This document shows positions 17,287-26,241 of a stretch of DNA of 64,000 bases, piece after piece. The notes beneath the pieces were generated by a model that had not been told where the DNA came from, did not search any database, and saw only the letters and a program-made list of their open reading frames with translations. The translations under genes and the position numbers were made by a program. The stretch is from Shewanella electrica (lineage in GTDB: Bacteria > Pseudomonadota > Gammaproteobacteria > Enterobacterales > Shewanellaceae), in NCBI RefSeq assembly GCF_022321485.1, contig NZ_JAKOGG010000008.1, forward strand, positions 62,001-126,000, given 5' to 3'. Numbering within the stretch: position 1 is the first letter of the stretch; the number at the start of each line of letters is the position of its first letter.

Positions 17287-17863
17287 AGCCGTTGTGTTAG
17301 CCGGTGGCCTTTCGCGGCGCATGGATCGTAATGATAAAGGGCTGATCACCCTAGCGGATAAGCCGATGGTCAGTTATGTGCTGGAACGGTTGCAGCCGCA
17401 AGTGCAACACATCCGTATCAATGCCAATCAAAACCAACAGCAGTATGCCCAGTTTGGTTATGCGGTGTTTGCCGATAAACTACCGGGTTTTATGGGGCCG
17501 CTCACTGGCATGTACAGCGCGCTGGTGGATACCAAAGCCGATTATGTGTTGGTGGTGCCGTGTGATTGCCCGTTGCTGCCGAAAGATTTAGCCGCGCGCA
17601 TGTTAACGCAACTACTGGCTGACAACGCCGATGTGGCAGTCGCTACCGACGGCGAGCGCGACCATTCGGTGGTGCTACTGATCAAGCCTAAGTTGGCAGA
17701 ATCTATTCGTATTTTCCTAGAGACCGGCCGCCGCCGTGTTGACATGTGGTATGGTGATTTTCGCGTCACGCGGGTATCGTTCGCTGATCAACCCGAGGCA
17801 TTTGTTAACGTCAATACCCCTGAAGATAAACAACAGCTCGCCGAAGTTATTGCCCAGAGTTAA
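17264..17863 (+). CDS. mobA: Molybdenum cofactor guanylyltransferase
   Basis: 199 residues from the ATG at 17264, inside the last codons of tupC; GGAGAG lies upstream. Transfers GMP from GTP to Mo- or W-molybdopterin to give the bis-guanine dinucleotide cofactor used by formate dehydrogenases and other DMSO-reductase-family enzymes. Visible: nucleotide-binding LAGGLSRRMDRNDKGL, PVVPCDCPLLP-like VVPCDCPLLPKDLA, and the C-terminal FVNVNTPEDK. Its place in the tup operon ties metal uptake to cofactor completion. Confidence 0.95.
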   Translation: MSQQVEIEAVVLAGGLSRRMDRNDKGLITLADKPMVSYVLERLQPQVQHIRINANQNQQQYAQFGYAVFADKLPGFMGPLTGMYSALVDTKADYVLVVPCDCPLLPKDLAARMLTQLLADNADVAVATDGERDHSVVLLIKPKLAESIRIFLETGRRRVDMWYGDFRVTRVSFADQPEAFVNVNTPEDKQQLAEVIAQS

Positions 17864-17872
17864 GAGGTTTTT

Positions 17873-19672
17873 ATGAGCACCACATTCAACAATCCGTTAT
17901 CTATTCCGGTGTTGGGATTTTGCGCCTACAGCGGCACCGGCAAAACCACACTACTGAAGCAGTTGATCCCCGCATTAACGCAACGTGGATTACGGTTAGC
18001 GGTGTTGAAGCACGCCCATCATAACTTTGATGTGGATATTCCCGGCAAAGACAGTTACGAGATGCGCAAAGCGGGCGCACGGCAGATGCTGGTGGCGTCG
18101 CACGTACGTTGGGCGTTGATGACCGAAGATGAATGTGACGGCGACCCAGATTTAGTGCATCTGCTGCAACAACTGGAAGCGGATAAAGTGGATCTGGTGC
18201 TGGTGGAAGGCTTTAAAAAGCTGGCGTTACCCAAAATAGAATTACACCGCCAAGCGGTCGGTAAACCGCTGATTTTTGACCAAGATCCGAATGTGTTGGC
18301 GATTGCCTGTTGTGCCGATACCCAACTGCCGCACGATATCAACATCGATCAGCTCGATATCAACAACGTGGCGCAGATTGCCGATTACGTTGAACAATAT
18401 GCGCAAAACTACCAAGGCAAACCGTCAGTGCGGCCGCTGCCGCTGCAAGCGTTGAGTTCATCGGGCAGCTTTTTATCGGTGCGCCAAGGGATAGAGAACA
18501 TTCTGGCGCATGTTGCCGCCGTGGCGCAGAACGACATCGTCAGCCTTGATGACGCCGAAAACCGTGTCTTGGCCGAGGATGCCATTTCACCGGTGGATGT
18601 GCCGCAAAATACCAACTCAGCGATGGACGGTTTTGCCTTTAGTGCGGCCGAGCCAATGCCAGAAGCTTTCGAAGTGGTTGGCGAAGTACGTGCGGGTTAT
18701 CAATATGACGGCAGCCTACAAGCCGGCCAAGCGGTGCGCATCATGACCGGCGCGCCAGTGCCAGCGGGCGCAGACACCGTGCAACCGCGTGAAAATGCCA
18801 CCGAGCAAGATGGCCGCGTTAGTTTGCAAGGCAAAATCAAAGTGGGGCAGAACGTGCGTCTGGCCGGTGAAGATATTGCTAAAGGTGCCGTGGCGTTGGC
18901 TGCCGGTAGCCGTTTGGGCGCTGCCGAACAAGGGTTATTGGCTTCGCTCGGTTTTGCCGAATTTGCGGTAAAACGTCGTCCAGTGGTGGCGGTGTTCTCA
19001 TCGGGTGATGAAGTTAGCCAACCGGGCACTGAGCTAAAAGCTAATTGCATCTACGACTCGAACCGCTACACCATCAAATCGATGGCACGCCGGTTAGGTT
19101 GTGAGGTGATTGATCTGGGCATTATTGAAGACTCAGAAGCGGCGCTGACAGCGGCGTTGTCACAAGCATCTATACAAGCCGATGTGGTGATCAGCTCCGG
19201 CGGTGTTTCGGTCGGTAATGCCGATTACATCAAAAAAGTATTAGCGGCGATTGGTGAAATCCACTTCTGGCGCATCGACATGCGTCCGGGGCGACCACTA
19301 GCGTTTGGCAAAATCAACGATGCGCTGTTCTTTGGTCTGCCGGGTAACCCCGTGGCGGCCATGGTGGTATTTTTGATGTTTGTACAACCGGCGCTGCGTA
19401 AACTGGCAGGCGAGCAAGCGTGGCAACCACAAATGCTGCCCGCGATTGCCGATGAGCCGTTCCGCAGCCGTGTCGGCCGCACCGAGTTTAACCGTGGCAT
19501 TGCCGCTTTAGGCACCGATGGCAAACTGCATGTGCGCTCTACCGGCGGCCAAGGTTCTGGTATGTTAAGTTCCATGGTTAAAGGCAACTGTCTTGTGATT
19601 GTCGGCGAAGCCGATGAACGAATTGAAGTAGGTGAATTGGTATATATTTTGCCATTCGCTGAGCTACTCTAA
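17873..19672 (+). CDS. MobB-MoeA fusion protein (molybdenum cofactor biosynthesis)
   Basis: 599 residues. Residues 10-175 are MobB-like, a P-loop GTP-binding adaptor of MobA (Walker A GFCAYSGTGKTTLLK, then VLKHAHHNFDVDIPGKDSYE). Residues about 198-599 are MoeA, which inserts the metal into adenylylated molybdopterin: NSAMDGFAF, RIMTGAPVPAGADTV, VVISSGGVSVGNADYIKKV, GRPLAFG and FFGLPGNPVAA. So the enzyme inserting the metal and the adaptor of the next step are on one chain. Nine bases after mobA; last certain gene of the tup transcript. Escherichia coli has these as separate genes. Confidence 0.95.
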   Translation: MSTTFNNPLSIPVLGFCAYSGTGKTTLLKQLIPALTQRGLRLAVLKHAHHNFDVDIPGKDSYEMRKAGARQMLVASHVRWALMTEDECDGDPDLVHLLQQLEADKVDLVLVEGFKKLALPKIELHRQAVGKPLIFDQDPNVLAIACCADTQLPHDINIDQLDINNVAQIADYVEQYAQNYQGKPSVRPLPLQALSSSGSFLSVRQGIENILAHVAAVAQNDIVSLDDAENRVLAEDAISPVDVPQNTNSAMDGFAFSAAEPMPEAFEVVGEVRAGYQYDGSLQAGQAVRIMTGAPVPAGADTVQPRENATEQDGRVSLQGKIKVGQNVRLAGEDIAKGAVALAAGSRLGAAEQGLLASLGFAEFAVKRRPVVAVFSSGDEVSQPGTELKANCIYDSNRYTIKSMARRLGCEVIDLGIIEDSEAALTAALSQASIQADVVISSGGVSVGNADYIKKVLAAIGEIHFWRIDMRPGRPLAFGKINDALFFGLPGNPVAAMVVFLMFVQPALRKLAGEQAWQPQMLPAIADEPFRSRVGRTEFNRGIAALGTDGKLHVRSTGGQGSGMLSSMVKGNCLVIVGEADERIEVGELVYILPFAELL

Positions 19673-19702
19673 GCTAATCTGAGTGGGGTGTGTGGAGCAT
19701 TT

Positions 19703-20158
19703 ATGGCGATCTCTCGGCGACGTTGGAACAACATCATTATTATCGCTTCGGCCATCATGATTGGTGTGCTGACCTTGCTGAATCACTATACCCAAAAAGC
19801 GCCGAGTAGCAGTGAACCGCTGTTTGATCAACAACACCCGCTGACACAGTTGCAGTTGGCGGGTATTTGGATGGCGCAGGATGAACAAGGCCAGTGGCAG
19901 TGCGACGAACGCGTGTTGAATTGCGCCGTTTGGAGCCAACATTGGCAACTGCTGCGTGTCTCGGCGTTAGGCGCCTCGCAGCAAACCCCGGCAGAACGGC
20001 CGGAAGAGTTGTTGCTGCAAGTCGGTAAGCAGCAGTCACAAATCTGGTTGTTATATCCCGCCTCGGGGCTGTTAAAGTCCAAGGCGGGCAACTGGTATCA
20101 AATTCCCCCAAGTTTACGCGAAGGTTTGCTGCCGCTGGTGAATGCCGCATCGCGTTAG
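19703..20158 (+). CDS. Hypothetical membrane-anchored protein
   Basis: Not recognised. 151 residues from the ATG at 19703, with GGAG five bases upstream (an in-frame GTG at 19688 lacks this). One hydrophobic segment at about 10-27 (IIIIASAIMIGVLTLL) and a presumably periplasmic domain containing two cysteines in WQCDERVLNCAVW. It lies 30 bases after the mobB-moeA gene and 18 bases before mutM and could belong to either transcript. Confidence 0.65.
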   Translation: MAISRRRWNNIIIIASAIMIGVLTLLNHYTQKAPSSSEPLFDQQHPLTQLQLAGIWMAQDEQGQWQCDERVLNCAVWSQHWQLLRVSALGASQQTPAERPEELLLQVGKQQSQIWLLYPASGLLKSKAGNWYQIPPSLREGLLPLVNAASR

Positions 20159-20176
20159 TCTGTTATTGGATCTGTT

Positions 20177-20995
20177 ATGCCTGAATTACCGGAAGTTGAA
20201 GTCACCCGCCGTGGGGTTGAGCCTTGGTTGCTGGGACAAAACGTGCAAGCGTTGATTGTGCGTAACGCCTCGCTGCGTTGGCCTGTGCCAGAGTTGGCGC
20301 AGCAGATGGTGGGTCAAACGATTAAAGCGGTACGCCGTCGTGCCAAGTATCTGTTGATCGATACCGATGCGGGCACGGCAATAGTGCATTTGGGCATGTC
20401 TGGCAGCTTACGGATTGTCAGCGAGCGCACTGAGGTGCAAAAGCACGACCATATCGATCTGGTGCTCGGCAGCGGCCGCATTATGCGCTTTAACGATCCA
20501 CGCCGCTTTGGCGCGTGGTTATGGTGCCAACTGCCAGAGCAAGCACATCCGCTGCTGGCAAAACTCGGCCCTGAGCCGCTGAGTGATGCGTTTAATGTTG
20601 ATTACCTCGCGGCAGCATTAAAGGGCAAATCCAAGGCGATCAAGCTGTGCTTGATGGATAACGCCGTGGTGGTCGGCGTGGGAAATATCTACGCCAACGA
20701 AGCGCTGTTTGCCGCGGCGATTCATCCCCAAACGCCAGCAGGAAAGATTGAGCGCGAAGCGTTGGCGCAGTTAGTGACGGCGGTGAAGCAGATTTTGGCA
20801 TTTGCCATTGAACAGGGCGGCACGACTTTAAAAGACTTCACCAACGCCGAAGGTAAGCCGGGCTATTTTGCGCAGAAACTGCATGTGTATGGTCGCGGTG
20901 GTGCAACCTGTAACCAGTGCGGTGCGTTATTAACTGAGATCCGTTTGGGGCAACGCAGCACGGTATTTTGTGGTGTGTGCCAACCCAAGCGCTGA
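20177..20995 (+). CDS. mutM: Formamidopyrimidine-DNA glycosylase
   Basis: Base-excision glycosylase and AP lyase that removes 8-oxoguanine and formamidopyrimidines. 272 residues. Mature N-terminus [12 protein letters not shown] supplies the catalytic Pro2 and Glu3; Lys57-region KYLLID, the H2TH motif around [15 protein letters not shown], and a C-terminal zinc finger CNQC with the second pair in VFCGVCQ are all present. Starts 18 bases after the preceding hypothetical gene. Confidence 0.97.
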   Translation: MPELPEVEVTRRGVEPWLLGQNVQALIVRNASLRWPVPELAQQMVGQTIKAVRRRAKYLLIDTDAGTAIVHLGMSGSLRIVSERTEVQKHDHIDLVLGSGRIMRFNDPRRFGAWLWCQLPEQAHPLLAKLGPEPLSDAFNVDYLAAALKGKSKAIKLCLMDNAVVVGVGNIYANEALFAAAIHPQTPAGKIEREALAQLVTAVKQILAFAIEQGGTTLKDFTNAEGKPGYFAQKLHVYGRGGATCNQCGALLTEIRLGQRSTVFCGVCQPKR

Positions 20996-21058
20996 GTGTT
21001 TTTGCCGTTGGCAGGGACTGACTTAGGCAAGGCTGGGAATGTGCCGTGTTGTGATGCA

Positions 21059-21086
21059 CCAGCAACAGCCTCTAGGCTGTTGCTGG
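21059..21086. other. Strong 12-bp hairpin downstream of mutM
   Basis: CCAGCAACAGCC, loop TCTA, GGCTGTTGCTGG: a perfect 12-base stem with no T tract after it. It may act as a transcript-end protector or, with the later T run at 21109, as a loose terminator. Confidence 0.7.
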
Positions 21087-21295
21087 CGAGTTCACGAGGG
21101 TCGGCGCATTTTTTTAGCGGTACAACGCTAAAACCGCGTAAATTTTAACCCGTTACAATTCAATCGCTTTAGTTTTAAGCTGCACAACTTAATTACAAAT
21201 GTAATTTGTTGATAACATTGTCATTGTTTACTTTGCTAATATTGCGGCGTAGCCTGCCAGTTTGTTTCCGTTTTATTTTGGTAAGGATCTGCGTC

Positions 21296-21721
21296 GTGTC
21301 ATCGTCTACTCCTGTTGTATATAAGCTGCTGCAATCGTTGGCGGGTGTCGCCGCTTTGCTGTTGGCTTCTTTTGCCGTGATGCAGTTGGTCGGTAAGGTC
21401 AACAGCGCGACTGCCCAAGGGTTTTGTGATGATACATTGATGACCTCGTTACCTTCCCCCAACGGCCATTGGCTGGCCGAAGTGCATTTTTCCAATTGCG
21501 ATATCAGCGTACCTAAACGCTGGAAAAGTTATCTGCATTTAACCAATCTGCATTCTGGTGAAGTCTTCCGTAGCACCGTGGTGATGCTGGGCCGACAGGA
21601 CGATTTACGGCTGGAATGGGCGCCTGAGTCATTGAAAGTGTCTGGCGTTAATCTGCAAGAGTTGCAGCGGATCGAGCAGCCACAAGCGCTGCGCGTTGAG
21701 TTAGCCGACCCCGTCATTTAG
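21296..21721 (+). CDS. Hypothetical membrane-anchored protein
   Basis: Not recognised. 141 residues from a GTG at 21296, preceded by AAGGA eight bases upstream; longer in-frame starts give an extra basic-hydrophobic leader without a ribosome-binding site. One membrane segment at about 15-32 (AGVAALLLASFAVMQLVG) then a periplasmic domain with two cysteines (GFCDDT, SNCDIS). The N-terminal half of the domain (LPSPNGHWLAEVHFSNCDIS) has the feel of a small beta-sandwich. Monocistronic as far as can be seen. Confidence 0.6.
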   Translation: MSSSTPVVYKLLQSLAGVAALLLASFAVMQLVGKVNSATAQGFCDDTLMTSLPSPNGHWLAEVHFSNCDISVPKRWKSYLHLTNLHSGEVFRSTVVMLGRQDDLRLEWAPESLKVSGVNLQELQRIEQPQALRVELADPVI

Positions 21722-21878
21722 CCTCACAACCGCAGCGCCGACAGGTGGTTGCTGCGCCAATCTCCGCCTCGATCATGGTTTTGTGATTTCTTTATTCACT
21801 GTTCAACTTTCATTTGTAGCGTTATGTTAAGCTCCGTTTCGAGCCGCTCGGGCTTGGTGAGATGTATGTGAGGTTAAT

Positions 21879-23141
21879 GTGGATCAGGAACTGCGACAGG
21901 CGTTGTCGCAATGGTTGACGCAAGTAGGCGTCGCAAGCGAGCCCTCCGATTGGCTATCTTCTTTACTGCTGGTATGTGCTTGCATCGTGTTAGCCGCCAT
22001 CGTTTATGTGGTGCTACGTCGCGGTGTTGTTGCTGGCATGAATGCGGTGATTCTCCGCTCTAAAGCAACGTGGGACGATATTTTTGTTCGCTATCGTGTG
22101 CTAGAAAAGCTGGCGATGGTTATCCCGATTATGGTGCTCAAGCTGCTGATCCCGGTGGCATTAAGCGCCCACGATGTGGCACAGCGTCTGTCCGACAGAT
22201 TGATTACCGTGTGGTTGGTGATTGCCGTGGTGCGGGCGCTGTATTCGGCGTTAGATGCGGCCAATGAGATCGCCGACGTTAAGCTGATCAGCCGCCGCTT
22301 GCCGATCAAAAGCTTTGTGCAGTTGTTCAAGCTGTTTCTATTTTTCATCGCCATCATTGTGTCGATTTCGATTGTGTCCGATCAATCGCCAGTGTACTTC
22401 CTCAGCGGCTTAGGTGTTGCCACCGGTTTGGTGATGTTGGTATTCCGCGACACTATCCTAGGCTTCGTAGCAGGTATCCAGTTGGCGGCTAACCGCATGG
22501 TCAGCCCCGGTGATTGGATCCAGATGGAAAAATACGGCGCCGATGGTGCGGTGGAAGAGGTGTCGCTCATCACCGTAAAAGTGCGCAACTGGGACCACAC
22601 GCTCACCATGATCCCTGCGTATGCGCTGGTGTCTGACGCCTTTAAAAACTGGCGCGGCATGTCGGAGTCGGGTGGACGCCGTATCAAACGTGCGGTCAAT
22701 ATCGACATCAACAGCATTCGCTTTTTGACTGAAGCCGATCGGCCGCGATTGAGCAAGATTAACTATCTCAAAGATTATCTGCCAAAGAAAACCCGTGAGC
22801 TGGGCGAATCAAACGCTAAAGTGAGCGATATGGACAGCCTAGTGAACGGCCGTCGCTTAACTAACGTGGGCACCTTCCGCGCCTATCTGGTGGAGTTTTT
22901 GCGTCACCACGAGAAAGTGCATCAAGATATGACCTTGATGGTGCGTCAACTCGCGCCGACCACTGAAGGCCTGCCGTTAGAGATCTATATTTTTACTAAC
23001 GACACGCGTTGGGTGTATTACGAAGAGATTCAAGCCGACATTTTTGACCATGTGTTCGCTATTCTGCCGGAATTCGATTTGCGTGCGTTCCAAGGCCCAA
23101 CTGGGTTGGATGTGCGTAGCATCAAAGGCTCGCTGGATTAA
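21879..23141 (+). CDS. MscS-family mechanosensitive ion channel (YbdG-like)
   Basis: 420 residues from a GTG at 21879. Five N-terminal membrane segments, then the MscS pore helix and beta domain: GLGVATGLVMLVFRDTILGF, VAGIQLAANRMVSPGDWIQM, EEVSLITVKVRNWDHTLTMI, PAYALVSDAFKNWRGMSESG. The size, the long N-terminus and the insertion after the beta domain fit the YbdG/MscM group rather than canonical MscS of about 290 residues. Inner membrane; expected to open on hypo-osmotic stress. Followed by a strong terminator. Confidence 0.9.
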   Translation: MDQELRQALSQWLTQVGVASEPSDWLSSLLLVCACIVLAAIVYVVLRRGVVAGMNAVILRSKATWDDIFVRYRVLEKLAMVIPIMVLKLLIPVALSAHDVAQRLSDRLITVWLVIAVVRALYSALDAANEIADVKLISRRLPIKSFVQLFKLFLFFIAIIVSISIVSDQSPVYFLSGLGVATGLVMLVFRDTILGFVAGIQLAANRMVSPGDWIQMEKYGADGAVEEVSLITVKVRNWDHTLTMIPAYALVSDAFKNWRGMSESGGRRIKRAVNIDINSIRFLTEADRPRLSKINYLKDYLPKKTRELGESNAKVSDMDSLVNGRRLTNVGTFRAYLVEFLRHHEKVHQDMTLMVRQLAPTTEGLPLEIYIFTNDTRWVYYEEIQADIFDHVFAILPEFDLRAFQGPTGLDVRSIKGSLD

Positions 23142-23160
23142 GCTGAGTTCGCCAATAATT

Positions 23161-23185
23161 AGGGCTGCATTTGCAGCCCTTTTTC
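23161..23185 (+). terminator. Terminator of the MscS-family gene
   Basis: AGGGCTGCA, loop TT, TGCAGCCCT, then TTTTTCT. The adjacent TIR element begins exactly at its T tract. Confidence 0.88.
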
Positions 23186-23452
23186 TAGGGGCTGTTTATC
23201 TTTAGTGTTTAATTTTTGTTCAAATTAAACGCATTATGAGCGAGGCGAGGTCTGCGATGCTTAGTCAACTAAGCAAGCTGGGGGCAACAAAGTTCAGGAG
23301 GCGTTTAAATGAACCCTTCGGGCAGCGACAGAGCGCAATTTATTCAGCGTTAGCTGCTGTTGGTGGAGAATAACTACACGGCACATCACCTGCCTTGCCT
23401 AAATCACGCTCTGCCTGCTGCAAAAACAATCAGCAAAGATAAACAGCCCCTA
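23186..23452 (+). mobile_element. MITE-like element, copy 1 (long form)
   Basis: 267 bases bounded by perfect 18-base inverted repeats TAGGGGCTGTTTATCTTT and its complement ending AACAGCCCCTA. No open frame for a transposase. Its left 100 bases (TTTAGTGTTTAATTTTTGTT, ACGCATTATG, CTTAGTCAACTAAGCAAGCTG) match the shorter copies at 29477-29586 and 31877-32006; the right part is an extra segment. TA at both tips is compatible with TA-targeting transposases, but the family cannot be named. This fills most of the gap between 23142 and 23519. Confidence 0.85.
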
Positions 23453-23519
23453 GTGTGTTCGCTGAGTTGAAACGGTGTGAATCAGCGTGTTTGGCAGATG
23501 CGCCGATGTTGAGCGTGCA

Positions 23520-25064
23520 TCAATGGTGATGTTCATGGTGTTCGTGCGGCATATGTGGCATGGCTATCGCGGCAGGCAACTCAGGTTTGAGCCGCCCCAA
23601 AAATTGACGTGGCCCAAGGCGCATTAAACCAACGGCAAATAGCAGCATCATTACCGTGAGTGCGCCATATTCCAGCCACCCTGGGTAATGCAAAATCTGC
23701 ACGGTTGATGGCTGCCAAAAGTGCACCACCACTAGAATGCAGACACTCAGTAGCGCCGACATTGCCAGTTTCCACCACGGCAGATGCTGTTGATATTGTT
23801 GGCGCAGCAGCGGCGCCAGCAAACAAAATACCACCGCAGCTGGGCTCCAATCGCTAGAACCGAGTCCCATAGCAAGCACAATGGCTCCCGGCAGGCTAAA
23901 TGGCAGCAGCGCAAAAACCACCGCGAGGAATATCACCTGTGCCCAATCCGCATTGAGCGGCATGGCCGGATGTCCCACTAAATTGGCGAGTAGCAAGCTG
24001 AGTAACATCCATGGCGCACAACGCTCGACATCTTTCATCAAACTGCTTAGCAGCGAGTCATGCGCTTCGGGGCTATTATCAGCAGGCACAATGCACGCGG
24101 CTAGCGCGGTAAACAGCGGCAGTAATAAACCGTAGGCAGGGCCAAGCAGCAAAATGGCGAAGATCCAGATCTCTGGCGTCGCTTGTTGCAACCAAGCTCT
24201 GAGCCAACCAGATTGGCGCTCAACATAGAAGCCGATCACGCGGCGGCAGGTGGCTAACACAAATACCAGTATCAACGCTGGCGCTAAGCTGAGCAGCCAC
24301 TCAAATAGTGCGTGATGTTCATGGTGATGATGGCCGCTGCTTTCTGCTTCTGTGAGCAGTAACACCAGCAGCAGTGCGATGCCGAGCAGGCTGCCAACGC
24401 CAGCATGCAGCTCGTAACGCGGTTTGGTGGGCGCATGGTGAGTATGTTGCTGCTCATGTTCATGTTCGTGCGCATGTGGTTGATGCATCACCACATGTAG
24501 AATCGAGCCGGTGACAAACGCCTGTAAATACACTGTGTTATCAAGGGTTAACTGCGACAACAGCTGTTCGCCAGCAAAATAACCAACAATGGTCAGTAAC
24601 ATCATCAGGGCGATAACGACACTGGCCCATAATCTGCCGGCTTGCGGTTTCAGCAACCACCAAATCGCCAATCCCACTGGCAGACGATGTAGAATCACGC
24701 CGAGTGCCAACAGCACGCTACCGTTGCCTTGCTGGGCTAACACAATGGCGCCGCCATCGGTAAGCGTGTGCAGCAACAAGCCCGCTATGCCAAAAATGAG
24801 CGTCAGTTTATGGGTGATTTCTGAGTAACGATGAAACAGCTTTTCACTCGCCGTAGGGCCCCAAAGCCCGAGGATTACAAACAGAATTGCCAGCAGGCCA
24901 CCATGTTGCAGCAGCTCAGGCAAAATATGGATCAGTACCAGCCCACCGAGGGAAACAAAAATAAAGCCGTCTAATCCCTTATGTAGTCCACCACCAGCAT
25001 TTAGGTAGCGGTAACTCAAGGGACCAAGCAACAGCGCAATACAACTGGCGATCAGGTAGGTCAT
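23520..25064 (-). CDS. Histidine-rich ZIP-like membrane protein with permease-like C-terminal half
   Basis: 514 residues from the ATG at 25064; an ATG at 25094 would add ten residues and neither has a strong ribosome-binding site. About 14 membrane segments. The N-terminal half has ZIP-like features: histidines within helices (LVLIHILPELL, LLLHTLTDGGAIVL, GVILHRLPVGLAIW) and a cytosolic His loop (HQPHAHEHEHEQQHTHH). A second His cluster (SSGHHHHEHHALFEW) precedes the C-terminal half, which contains LLPLFTALAACIVPAD and a later ERCAPWMLLSLLLANLVG and resembles DUF318-type predicted permeases. The tail ends HEHHEHHH. Likely metal handling; direction and metal unknown. Confidence 0.72.
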   Translation of the reverse strand: MTYLIASCIALLLGPLSYRYLNAGGGLHKGLDGFIFVSLGGLVLIHILPELLQHGGLLAILFVILGLWGPTASEKLFHRYSEITHKLTLIFGIAGLLLHTLTDGGAIVLAQQGNGSVLLALGVILHRLPVGLAIWWLLKPQAGRLWASVVIALMMLLTIVGYFAGEQLLSQLTLDNTVYLQAFVTGSILHVVMHQPHAHEHEHEQQHTHHAPTKPRYELHAGVGSLLGIALLLVLLLTEAESSGHHHHEHHALFEWLLSLAPALILVFVLATCRRVIGFYVERQSGWLRAWLQQATPEIWIFAILLLGPAYGLLLPLFTALAACIVPADNSPEAHDSLLSSLMKDVERCAPWMLLSLLLANLVGHPAMPLNADWAQVIFLAVVFALLPFSLPGAIVLAMGLGSSDWSPAAVVFCLLAPLLRQQYQQHLPWWKLAMSALLSVCILVVVHFWQPSTVQILHYPGWLEYGALTVMMLLFAVGLMRLGPRQFLGRLKPELPAAIAMPHMPHEHHEHHH

Positions 25065-25228
25065 GGGACTCAGACAACAGCGGAAAATCGCCATAGTATA
25101 GCAACTGTCTAGCCCGAGAGCAGCCTTCTGATAAATCCTTTACGCATAAGAAATATTCCGCCAAGCGCAGTAAAAAATCGATACAATATGCGCAGCTGAT
25201 TTACCTTAACCATTAATGTGAGAGTTTC

Positions 25229-25834
25229 ATGGATATTCTGTCTGCCGCAGTGATGCTGTTCCTGATCATGGACCCTCTGGGCAACCTGCCCGTGTTTGCA
25301 TCAATCTTGCGTCACATCGACCCTAAAAAACGCCGTCGCGTGTTGATCCGCGAACTGATTTTCGCCCTGATCATCATGCTGATGTTCCTTTATGCTGGCG
25401 AGGCGATTCTTAACTTCCTCAGTCTGCGTTCTGAATCGGTCAGTATCGCGGGCGGCATCATTCTATTTTTGATTGCGTTGAAGATGATCTTCCCACAACC
25501 CGGTGGTATTGCTGGGTTGCCCGCAGGGGAAGAGCCGTTCATTGTGCCGATGGCCATTCCGCTGATGGCGGGACCGTCGATTTTGGCGGCGCTGATTTTA
25601 CTGGCACACACCGACTCTGGCCGCATGGTGGATTGGACCATCGCACTGGTGTCTGCGTGGGGTGTCAGTTCATTTATCTTAATGTTCTACAAGGCATTTA
25701 ACCGCATCCTTGGCGATAAAGGCTTGACCGCCGTTGAGCGCTTGATGGGCATGGTACTGGTGATGATTTCGGTGCAGATGTTCCTCGATGGCGTAGCGCG
25801 TTATCTGTCAGCGGTGCCTAACTCGCCGCTGTAG
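25229..25834 (+). CDS. MarC-family membrane protein (YhgN-like)
   Basis: 201 residues with six membrane segments, typical of the UPF0056/MarC family. Conserved elements: LIMDPLGNLPVFASIL at the start, GGIILFLIALKMIF, and PLMAGPSILAALILLAHT. Closest in pattern to YhgN. Function in the inner membrane is unknown despite the historic link with multiple antibiotic resistance. The ATG has GAGAG upstream. Confidence 0.9.
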   Translation: MDILSAAVMLFLIMDPLGNLPVFASILRHIDPKKRRRVLIRELIFALIIMLMFLYAGEAILNFLSLRSESVSIAGGIILFLIALKMIFPQPGGIAGLPAGEEPFIVPMAIPLMAGPSILAALILLAHTDSGRMVDWTIALVSAWGVSSFILMFYKAFNRILGDKGLTAVERLMGMVLVMISVQMFLDGVARYLSAVPNSPL

Positions 25835-25941
25835 TTAACCGACGGCTGAACTGTTGCTGAATATTTGCATTTTTGTTGCTCCTTTTTCCGCTAAGCAACG
25901 TATAAACTAGGACGGTTGCAAGTTTTGGATGGGAGTCTGCT

Positions 25942-26241
25942 GTGAATATCAGCACTGTTCGGTGGTTAATACCGTGTTTTCTTTTGCTGGGGCCGCTGGG
26001 GTGTCAGGCCGGAGCGGCTACCGATGCGTCATCGGCGTCCCCCGCTGCGCCCGTGCCACCGCTAACCCCTTGCGGTAACGGTGCGGCCCATGTTGATCGT
26101 GAAAAAATCTACCAAAGTCTGGTGAAGCAAGGCGTGATTACGGAACAAATGAGCAAGGAAGCGGCTGAACAGCAAGTGATGGAGTACATCAAAAAACGCC
26201 AGCAAGCCTATTCGAAATGTTTGAAGAGGAACAAACCATGA
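25942..26241 (+). CDS. Small lipoprotein, partner of the M6 peptidase gene
   Basis: 99 residues from a GTG at 25942. N-terminal lipoprotein signal: hydrophobic WLIPCFLLLGPLGC, with Cys21 as probable lipidated residue. Then an Ala/Pro/Ser-rich linker and a helical C-terminal part (REKIYQSLVKQGVITEQMSK, AAEQQVMEYIKKRQ) that weakly resembles the N-terminal propeptide region of the next gene (LEKHGELSANASEAEKQQAL). The stop codon overlaps the peptidase ATG (ATGA), so the two are translationally coupled. Function unknown; perhaps chaperone or inhibitor of the peptidase. Confidence 0.68.
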   Translation: MNISTVRWLIPCFLLLGPLGCQAGAATDASSASPAAPVPPLTPCGNGAAHVDREKIYQSLVKQGVITEQMSKEAAEQQVMEYIKKRQQAYSKCLKRNKP

